A DNA stretch of 64,000 nucleotides from Massariosphaeria phaeospora (Eukaryota; Ascomycota; Dothideomycetes; Pleosporales): positions 868,001 to 932,000 of the forward strand of contig JAADJZ010000017.1 of NCBI GenBank assembly GCA_011032825.1. Direction: 5' to 3'. The notes under the pieces are model-generated. The model was given only the letters and a program-made list of their open reading frames with translations. It was not told where the DNA came from and searched no databases. Each line of letters begins with the position of its first letter. Position 1 is the first letter of the stretch. A program made the position numbers and the translations under genes. Positions 55,941 to 64,000 of the stretch are shown in pieces.

Positions 55941-56567
55941 CTAGACCGTTTCCCGATAAGATCCGCTGCATTTCTTCCACGGAGCCTTCGCCGTAGCGGG
56001 TCGGAGCTTAACCATAGCCGTCATTACATCCACGAGGAAATCTTTGGGGCAGCCTTTGAATTGGGATGTCCAACAGGTAAGAGCAGTAGCCTGATCCGCA
56101 TATATATCTACTAGAAGGCGGCGTAGTGGTGAAGCCTCTGTCGTCCCTTCGTAGATGATGGATACAGCCAGTTGGCAAAGATATGACCCCTTACATTCTG
56201 CTATGACTGTATCCAGGACGGCGTTCTTGAAATTGGAGTCCATCAACTCCTCGCCCAAAACGTAGACCCTTGCGAGAAACTGGAGGGTTCCGCCGGGTGC
56301 TGTGGGTACAGGTATTGGGAGCGTGCGGATATAGAGCCAGTGAATGTAAGCCTGAAAGAGTTCCGGATTGTACTCGAATGTAATTGTATGGGGCTCGTCG
56401 CGCAACTCGGCCCACTCCTTCTTCGCAGCAGTCTGAAAGAATTGGGAGCTAGAGCAGAGAACCGACTTGTGAGCCGAAACCGTCACGGGCGATTCACCCT
56501 GTTTAACTACGACCTGTACCACCGGGCCAGTAATGCTGCACGAGGTCAGTAGGTTGGATGAATCCAT
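55941..56567 (-). CDS. BTB/POZ domain protein 2
   Basis: Single-exon, 208 aa, starting MDSSNLLTSCSITGPVVQVV. BTB core: VTVSAHKSVLCSSSQFFQTA, AAKKEWAELRDEPHTITF and LFQAYIHWLYIRTLPI. The C-terminal signature IIYEGTTEASPLRRLLVDIY aligns with BTB protein 1 and protein 3, so the three are paralogues. It lacks the disordered N-terminal extension of protein 1. An upstream exon is possible but not needed. Confidence 0.85.
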   Translation of the reverse strand: MDSSNLLTSCSITGPVVQVVVKQGESPVTVSAHKSVLCSSSQFFQTAAKKEWAELRDEPHTITFEYNPELFQAYIHWLYIRTLPIPVPTAPGGTLQFLARVYVLGEELMDSNFKNAVLDTVIAECKGSYLCQLAVSIIYEGTTEASPLRRLLVDIYADQATALTCWTSQFKGCPKDFLVDVMTAMVKLRPATAKAPWKKCSGSYRETV

Positions 56568-58638
56568 TGTAGTGGATCCAAATTACTCGATGGCTTCCAG
56601 TTTGGGAATGCAAACACTCTTGGGAGTCGCCATGTGCGAGGCGTAGGTCAGAAGTTTCCGATGAGGTTGGCTGAGAGGAATTATGGGGAGACAAGGGCCG
56701 TCGCCGAAAAGCTTTTGGAGCCGGACGGCGTCAGGGAATTTGAAGTCGATCCAGAGTTTCGAGAAGTTGGTTGAGAGGTTTTAGAGAAAGACAAGAGTTG
56801 TCGCGAGAAAAGGCCTTACACTAGCGCCGACGCCAAGCGCGCGGTAAAGATAAAGGCGGCAGGAAGGGGGAACCTATAAGGTCGAGGTGAGATTAGTAAC
56901 CGCTGACTAATTCTGATTCACGTCCAGTTGAGAGCACGCGAGCACGGCGAAAAAGCAGTGCTCAGGATCTGGCCAGAGCATTCACTGCTCTGGTGGATGA
57001 AGGCCCCGCGGGTACTTACTGCAAAGCCTCTGAATCCCGGTGGTTCTGGATGCACGTGTTGACAGCATCGCAAATTGATCAAGAAGAGCCGCTTTCTTCG
57101 ATTCTTGGAGGATGGTCTCGGCTAACTTAACTGACGTGCCCAAAGCAACCGTGGAGTCTTGCAATGTTTGCCGAAGGTCAGCAGGGAGGTGTAGCCAGGG
57201 CTCGAATCAAACTCCTGCTTTCACCCTAATTTGTCCCTCTTTCGCCTGACCTTCTAGTTATCCAACTGTAGTAGATACTTCTGAACTTGCAATGTATGCT
57301 GAGCGCTACCAGGGAGATGCACGCGGATTCCGAACCGAACTGTGGCTATTATCCTGATTTGCCCTACATTCGCCTGACCTTCTTATTGTGCTATCGTAGT
57401 TCCCTGCGAACGGGTGGCAGGTATGGCGATGCGTTGAGCCGGGGCACTTACGCGATGCAACCGTAGGTATTAATGTTGTTGTGATAAGATACAAGGTGAA
57501 GATTAGGTTGAGTTACTGAGGGTAATATGCTTGGGACTGTTCGTGTCGAGGGGAAAGATGAAGAAAGAGAGAAACATTGGAAGGTTTAGTTGAGAGCCAA
57601 GTTATATAACGCTGCTACCTTGTGTAGTTGTATCGTCTACTCTTAACTAGTTTATAACAGCTAGGGAAATTGGCGAAGAAGAGAGTTGAGATGGAATCGC
57701 GGGGAAAATACGTCGGTCTGCGTGTGAAAAGGAAGTTGTACTGTTATTATCGTTACCGCCTTACCGATGGATATTTCTAGGCTAGAAAATTGGACTCTTT
57801 ATCGTGTACTCCGTATATGGAGATGTTACTTCTAGACGCGATATACATACTCTCTTGGCAACAGTTGGGTACTAGCGGCCATGCCGATGTGGAGATTACT
57901 AGTGTCCAGACCGTGGAACGCCGGAGTGTGTGGCGACAACGGCGGGTAGCGATGACGAGCGGTGTCGCACCTGAGCGCAGCAGACGGCCGCAATAGGGGT
58001 TCGCACGCTCTCGAGTCTGCGGCGTCGCGGTGTTGGTGTGTTTCTTGATTTCGCGGCGGAGGCGAGTGTATTGGAGGCGCGCAGACGTCGCGATAAAGGA
58101 GGTGGAGGAGCGCAGATCAGATGAAAGGATTTGCTTGGAAGCGGGTAAGCGAGACGATCGGGGCAAGGGTGGTGGGTGGCCGCTGCCCGGGCGATGGGGA
58201 ATCTGGACTGCGGCACTCGTCAAACACTAACACTTGCCCCGACCCACCACCAGGGCTGCTGTTGGTGCTGACTGTTCTGTTCCAGACAACGTTCCTCTTG
58301 CTCTTTTCACGTCGTCGGTAGCCAGCGGAGCGGAGCGACAGTGACAAGCGCGGTGTGTGGCGCCGGAAAAGTGCTTAGCCCGTCTCGGTCAGCGCATCGC
58401 ATTTCAGCGCATGAGCCACTCCACTGACCTCATCGCGCCTCATTGCGCCGCCATCCTGCCAATTGGCTACTTCCAAGGTCTAACCAGCCCCTAGGTGGTA
58501 GGACGGCCACTATCCACTACTAAACACCGACGGCGGCCAGACTGCCACACCTGCCAGCGAAGAATAAAACACTGCGACGCGACCGGCCCCGGCCTTTCCC
58601 TCCACCTGCGTCGTTGCGTCGTTGCTCCCCCCGCCGCC
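56568..58638. other. Gene-poor region with duplicated segment
   Basis: 2 kb. Two diverged direct copies of about 115 bp lie at about 57159-57275 and 57287-57402 (sharing TTGCAATGT, CAGGGAG and TTCGCCTGACCTTCT). The adjoining minus-strand frame at about 57020-57230 is protein-like (LRQTLQDSTVALGTSVKLAE, then KKAALLDQFAMLSTRAS) and is followed by a GTAAGT donor. It looks like a surviving exon of a decayed gene; I do not recognise it. Confidence 0.4.
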
Positions 58639-60817
58639 ATGGACAAGTTCAAGACAAAGACAGCCTCTGCACGCGGTAGAGTCGCCGAGAAGACGTCGCG
58701 AGGTACAGGCAGCGCTTCGTTGGCCGTGCCACACTCAACCCTCCCGCCCGAGGATAACGCTAGCACCACGGCCGTCAATGAGGGCTTCTTGGGTCCACAG
58801 CCTGGCACCGCTGCCCGCGACTTCGCTGTGCGCGACGGCCGCATTGTACACGAGCCCGTCTTCGAGCCGCCGACCTCCCTCGCGTCGTCTGTCGATGCGG
58901 GCAAGCCAGTGCCAGGCCCGCCCCGAAATGGCAATCCGTCCAGCTCGGGCTCCAGGTATGCTACATGTCCACATCTAAAGCAGAAGGCGCGCTCGCTGAC
59001 CCACGCCCCAGTGCTAGCACCCCAGGCCGAGCGAGGAGCAATTCGGCGCCAAACAGACCAGCCGCCTCCCAACGCCCCCGTCCGCAGATGGGCTCGCGGC
59101 AGCCGAGTATAGGCATCCGTAGGTCGGACGCTGCACCCTCGCCGTGTCCCCCGGCCCAGCTCCAGCGCAGCACTTCGCGCTTGCCAGCCCTGGAAGAGGA
59201 GTGCCATCTCGCACCTGTCTCATCGAACTCGACAGACTCCTCGACACCCAAGGCCCCCGCCGGTCGGCTAAGGAAGATAAGGAGTGCAGTGCAGACAAGA
59301 CTGGGCTTTGGGGCCCCGCCCAAAGAAGTGGAAGCCCACGAGATGCCCACCGTCGCACCAGTGGTGCCGTCTAGGGACTACGGCATGCACATGGTAGATG
59401 TTCTGGACACTCTCGGTAAGTTTACCATGGCTAGTCTTTCGGCCTCATCTCTGACATGTACCTACAGATCCCGAGGTGCAGACCTTGGCAACCCTCACGA
59501 ACATCCAAAACTCCCTCTTCGTTCCCAACCTAGGTCGATTCGTTAACCGCCGACCGACCTACAATCTGCAACGTGCTCCAAGTGACATGCGGGGTCTGGA
59601 GAATCTCAACAGTTTAGTAGCACCAGCACAATCAACCCAAACAGACAATGCCAACCCGAGACTGCAGCGGTCGCAGACGGGAGGCACTGTGGCAACTCTG
59701 GCTACCATTGATTCAAGGCTGAGTGACTCGCGTTTTGCCGTCCTGCCCTCTGGAACCTCGTTGGAAGGATGGAGCAAGGAAGACAAGGCTGAGATGAACG
59801 ACCACGTCAGACACATGCTGCACTCCAAGAGGTCAAAGTTCAAGCGGTCCATGAAAGGATTCATGCAGTACACCAAACGACGTAAGTACTCAAGCTCAAA
59901 AGGTCTTGTTACATTGCTGACCCCACACAGCATTGGGCTTTCTAGTCACGCTTTACGCTACGTTAATCACAATCTTCGGTCTGGCGTGGGTTCTGTTCTT
60001 GATCGGTTGGATCAACGTCGGCGGAAAGCAGATCTACGTCGTCCACATCATTGACAGCGTCCTCGTCGCCCTCTTTGCCGTCGTTGGTGACGGACTCGCC
60101 CCTTTCCGTGCTATCGACACATACCACATGATTTACATCGCTCATTATCACCATTACACATGGCAGCGCCGGAAGAAAGAAATGCTACCAGAGCTTACGG
60201 ATCACAACGACCTCCCCTCCGGCAACGCACCGGTAAGAGTTCCGAGGGCCGCGGACCCTGAAGACCCTGAGAAGCAATGGGAGTTTACCGTCCTCACTCC
60301 CAAGCAACAAGCCAAGCTTGAACACCACCAGGGCAAGTTCTCGAGCTCACACTCCTTCTACAAACCCCACGAGACCGAGACCCACCACGCCTTCCCGTTA
60401 CGATTCCTAGTGGCCATTGTCGTACTTCTCGATTGCCACTCCCTGTTGCAGATCTCCCTCGGGGCTTGTACCTGGGGCATCTACTACAAGACCCGGAATC
60501 CAGCGATCACCACGGTTATCCTGTGCTGTTCAATCACAATAAACGCAGTCGCGGGTTTATTGATCACAATCGGCGACCGCAGGACAAGAAAGAAGGATGT
60601 GATTGAGCGCATGAACAGACAGGAGCTTACCGAGGAAGCTATACAGAAGGTCGAGAAACGCAAAGGGCGCGAGAGCGAGAGCGAGCTGGAAGACAACGAG
60701 GAGGCAGTGGGCAAGAGCCGACGCAGCCTCAATCTGATCCGCAAGAATTCTCCAAGTGGCAGCGCAAAGCACAAGGACTCGGGTAGACGCGAGAAAGAGC
60801 AGAGCGCGTACCCTTGA
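58639..60817 (+). CDS. DUF2985-type integral membrane protein
   Basis: Four exons (58639-58955, 59012-59415, 59468-59881, 59931-60817) give 673 aa. The first 370 residues are Ser/Pro-rich and probably cytosolic. Then comes the DUF2985-like membrane block: GFLVTLYATLITIFGLAWVL, FLIGWINVGG, DSVLVALFAVVGDGLAPFRA, IDTYHMIYIAHYHHYTWQ, followed by two more helices (FLVAIVVLLDCHSLLQI and TVILCCSITINAVAGLLI). The C-terminus is charged. DUF2985 proteins are fungal multi-pass membrane proteins of unknown function. It is flanked by BTB genes 2 and 3 without an evident functional link. Confidence 0.85.
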
Positions 60818-61424
60818 TGAGTGGAGGAGATACCCTGCCGTAATAGTTCTATTTTCTTTTGTTGTTGAGGGCATATTAGCGATGAGTGTGGCATTTAGCG
60901 ACGTTTATGTAGTTTAGTTTATTCTAATGCCATGTTTGGATATTTACTACCGTGTGGACTTTGCTGGACGAGAGGGATCACGATTAGCTTGCGCGGGCTC
61001 AGGTAATTGATGTGTGATGTCATGGTTGGGCTAACTCTAAACAGTCTAGCTTATCGCAGGTTTCTTCGGGGCTAGCCGAGCTTACCTTCACGACGACTTA
61101 TCGTACACACGTCACATCACGTCCACGCTTTTGCTACTTCTAAAGGCAATCTATTGACGTTCCGTTTTCTTGGGGAAAGTACTACTCTGGATACTTTTCT
61201 CTCGCTGGAGCTTGGCCGGGGCTTCTTGTTGACGGGGCTTGGACGTGAATTGAACTGGGCGTGCATTTGGTGAACGTTTGCGAAGAAAAAGCTAGTTTGA
61301 GGATTGATAAGGGTTGGAAGTCGACCTGGCAAGGAAAGAAGAGGCGCAAGAATCTATTGACGTATTATCTGGCTGAAAGGGAGGACTGAAGAGTTGGCAG
61401 ACCGCGACGTTTACTTAAAGCAAA
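60818..61424. other. Intergenic, upstream of BTB 3
   Basis: About 600 bp with no further gene. Confidence 0.5.
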
Positions 61425-62345
61425 ATGGGCGATTCCACCTTCTTTTTCAACGACGTGGGCCGCCTCGGTGCCAAACGCAAGCGATTCAGCCTGGAAGAAG
61501 GCAGCCTCAACCCCCATAAAGAGCCCGCGTCCGTCATCCCCGATGCCCGCATCCCCGCTAGCAAGGGCCTGCGCCTCAACTGCGACACCCTCGACGTCGT
61601 CGTGGGCACGGGCGTCCACAGCGAGACATTCAAGGTGCACGAGCTCGCCCTGTGTGATCGCTCGGGGTACTTCCGCAATGCCATGAAGCCGGAGTGGGCG
61701 TCGCAGAGGGCCAACCCGCGCGTGGTGGAGTTGCCGGATGATGATCCGGAGGCGTTTTCTATTTACCAGACGTGGTTGTACTCCAGGCAACTCGCCATCC
61801 TGCCCGACGCCTGCGACACCAGGGACGCCGGGCGCGGGAAGCGGCAAGTAGGCGGCGGAGAGACCGAGAGCGTGGGTGTGGGTGCGGGTGCGGGGCCCTC
61901 CCACCCCGGCGGCGACTCCATGTCCGACTCCTTCATCGCCGCCGACTCCGCCTCGGGCTTCCACGCCCTAGCCTACGCCTACGTGCTCGGCGAGCGGCTC
62001 CTCGACACATCCTTCCAGAACGCCATCGCCGACGCGTACGTGCTGTATGCGCGCGGCGCCGGCTCCGGCGACGCCGCCACGCTGAAGCGCTACTACCCGA
62101 GCAACGAGGACATCCGCATCATCTACGAAGGCACCAGCGAGGGCAACCCTATGCGCCAGCTACTCGTCGATATCTGGAGCTGCCGCGGAAAGGCTGAGTG
62201 GTTGAGCGAGGGCGAGGCGGAGCTGCCGAGGGACTTTTTGTTGATGGTTACGCGGGCGTTGTTGAAGGGTAGGCCGAGTGTGGAGGGGTTGACGAGGCCG
62301 TGGAAGAATAGGCATGTGCAGTATCATGGTGGTGGGGGGAAGTAG
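61425..62345 (+). CDS. BTB/POZ domain protein 3
   Basis: Single-exon, 306 aa. It starts MGDSTFFFNDVGRLGAKRKR, with a short basic patch. BTB core: LDVVVGTGVHSETFKVHELA, LCDRSGYFRNAMKPEW and FSIYQTWLYSRQLAI. It then has a Gly/Ser-rich insert of about 45 residues absent from proteins 1 and 2, then YAYVLGERLLDTSFQNAIAD and the shared signature IIYEGTSEGNPMRQLLVDIW. It lies on the opposite strand to the other two, about 4.9 kb from protein 2. Confidence 0.87.
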   Translation: MGDSTFFFNDVGRLGAKRKRFSLEEGSLNPHKEPASVIPDARIPASKGLRLNCDTLDVVVGTGVHSETFKVHELALCDRSGYFRNAMKPEWASQRANPRVVELPDDDPEAFSIYQTWLYSRQLAILPDACDTRDAGRGKRQVGGGETESVGVGAGAGPSHPGGDSMSDSFIAADSASGFHALAYAYVLGERLLDTSFQNAIADAYVLYARGAGSGDAATLKRYYPSNEDIRIIYEGTSEGNPMRQLLVDIWSCRGKAEWLSEGEAELPRDFLLMVTRALLKGRPSVEGLTRPWKNRHVQYHGGGGK

Positions 62346-64000
62346 ATGGAGATGGAGGGGGGAGGAGTGGGGTGGGGGATGGGGATTAGGGGTATCGTGT
62401 CATGGGAGTCTGTATCGCTGAGGTGAGATCTGTGCTGTGCGTTAACGGCATGGCATACTGACCGCTCTGTCTAGGCCGCTCTAGCTTTTTCTTCGAAATG
62501 TTTCTGTCTCGTCAATTTTCCTGGCTCGTTTATTTTTATTTTTGGATATACAATGATATCATGTCAATTTTTAGTATCGATGGGACGAGACGGGTCGAGT
62601 TGAGTCGAGTCGGTGGACTAAGCCCTGTTGTTTCGCGCTTGCTGTGCTAACTCCACAGACAACGCTCGTGTGATCTTGGAAAATACGAATCTGTGGTAAC
62701 GTCATCGCCGGAGCCTCCCAATTGCTGCCTCCCTTCCCACTCTCCCTAACCACATTTCCACGTTAGAAGCCACGTCGTGCCAACTGCGAACTACTTTCAC
62801 CAGACTTAGCTCGAGCCCGCGACTGCGGTGGCGAGCTGGACCGCGTTGAAGTAGTATTTGGTAGTAGGTAGGGGAGAGGGAAAGAGAAAGAGGCGGTGTC
62901 TTACGAAGATAGATGAGGCGAAGGTGGTTAGTTGGGCATACTGGTTATACGTGGTGCGGTGGGAGATAGGATCTGAAGTGAAGTCCAGCAGAGGCAACAA
63001 TAGAGGAGAGAAAGAGAGAAAGAAAGAAAGAAAAAGAGGCTGTGTATTACGGGATTAGAAGAGGCGAAGGTCAACAGTTAGGTAACCTGGTTATACGTGG
63101 TGCGGTGGGAGACGTACTAGTTCTAGCTGTGCCCTAGAACTGCGCCAGGGGTTGGGGGTTGGGATCTGCGATAACGACAAGCAGAGGTAACAGTAGGAGA
63201 GAGAAAGAGGAAGAGGAAGTTATATGTGGTGCGGCGGGAGCCGTACCCAACGCAGCTGTGCCCTATCACTGCGCCACCATCGCCATCACCATAACGATAA
63301 CTGCCTCTCCACACCGCCGGGAATAGTGCCGGCCGAAGCCAGAGTTTTTGCTCATTCGAATTCTGGTACCGTTTCGTCCGAGAAGAATTGCCGAGGCTGG
63401 TTTTGGTGCAGTGGTTTGCTGGGCTTGTTCATTGCTGAGGGAGCTAGGATATGCGGACTACCTAAGCACAAACAGAGAAACGTCTAGCAGAGGGAATGGT
63501 AAGGGGAGGGCGGGAGAGAGAAGAAGGTTGTCTAGTTGTGTGACTAAAGACTTTCCTTGTCTAGTCTTGTTCCCTGGGGTGGGATGACTAGCAGAGGGAA
63601 TAGCAGGGGAGATTGAAAGAGGAAGAGGAAGTAGAAGAAGAAGTTATACGTGGTGCGGTGGGAGACGTCCGGACGCAGCTGTGCCCTCTTACCGCGCTAG
63701 AGACGACCACAACAGCTATCCCTGTAGTGAATCCCAATTCACCGGGTTCATTTTTCATACCTGATAACGTCACAATCACATGCAATCACAACTGCTATAA
63801 AAAGTAAGGAATCCATTTCTTTGCTGCTGCAGATACTACGCAACCACGATTCGTAGGTGCGTGCGTTCGACGGTTGAGTCAGTGAGTACAGCCCAATAAG
63901 GTGCGCTAACAGTGCGGCATAGATGTTTCCAATAGCTTGCAGTCCGCTGATCCACGCAAACCCAGATTTAGCAATCTACGTATCTCAAGTCTCAGGACTT
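62346..64000. repeat. Degenerate GA-rich repeat region
   Basis: Copies of a roughly 147-bp unit containing TTATACGTGGTGCGGTGGGA occur near 62945, 63091, 63219 and 63644. The first two are in tandem (about 62880-63114). Units are separated by GAGAAAGAG-type purine tracts. A separate CTAGCAGAGGGAATGG motif recurs near 63485 and 63590. No gene is supportable. Confidence 0.65.

Noticed and set aside
57190..57230. Second tRNA suggested by a GCTCGAATC-like T-loop
   Set aside because: No matching acceptor, D- or anticodon arms on either strand; the segment belongs to a duplicated coding-like repeat.
57777..58223. 148-residue minus-strand frame before the DUF2985 gene
   Set aside because: Arg/Ser/Thr-rich translation of a GC-rich region, with no conserved motif.

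Overview
The window is nuclear DNA of a filamentous ascomycete (Pezizomycotina; Dothideomycetes is my best guess, not proven). Genes are monocistronic and broken by short GT-AG introns of about 45-70 nt with CTAAC/CTGAC-type branch points. Many first exons are tiny (20-36 nt), and the predicted proteins match fungal housekeeping families in length and order of domains. There are no operons and no bacterial signals. Most gene models below are spliced by hand; for each, the exon sum is a whole number of codons.

Layout. 0.4-15.5 kb: metabolic and small housekeeping genes (PhyH-type dioxygenase, serine hydroxymethyltransferase, MDR reductase, Fig1-type membrane protein, HSP9/12-type stress protein, enoyl-CoA hydratase, HIT protein, LACTB2-like MBL hydrolase, EFM5-type lysine methyltransferase). 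15.5-24.4 kb: an accessory, gene-poor block holding a pair of TG...CA repeats, an unusual tRNA-Ser(UGA) gene, a GIY-YIG-like protein next to a six-cysteine zinc-cluster-like protein, an orphan ORF and degenerate tandem repeats. 24.5-28 kb: DHH1 RNA helicase and a divergent rhomboid protease. 28-32.5 kb: a second gene-poor block with gene fragments and an aminoglycoside-phosphotransferase-like gene carrying three single-base lesions. 32.5-53.9 kb: a dense conserved block (AT-hook protein with tandemly duplicated exons, SPT7, VanZ-like protein, RPS26, CBS/PB1 tail-anchored protein, Kap121 importin, VPS4, prefoldin subunit 6). 54-64 kb: three BTB/POZ genes around a DUF2985 membrane protein, ending in GA-rich degenerate repeats.

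How genes relate: several pairs share divergent promoters (LACTB2-like/EFM5, DHH1/rhomboid, SPT7/VanZ, RPS26/CBS-PB1, VPS4/prefoldin 6). Functional themes are mRNA decay and translation (DHH1, RPS26, EFM5), transcription (SPT7, AT-hook protein) and trafficking (Kap121, VPS4), but nothing suggests a co-regulated cluster or secondary-metabolite locus.

Most notable: the tRNA-Ser(UGA) gene has the normal 24-nt intron at position 37/38 and also a 56-nt insertion in the T-arm with spliceosomal features (GTGAGT, ACTGAC branch point, CAG). Its exact removal restores a canonical T-arm. Also notable are the GIY-YIG-like/zinc-cluster pair, the tandem exon-intron duplication in the AT-hook gene, and the APH-like gene whose lesions could be decay or assembly error.
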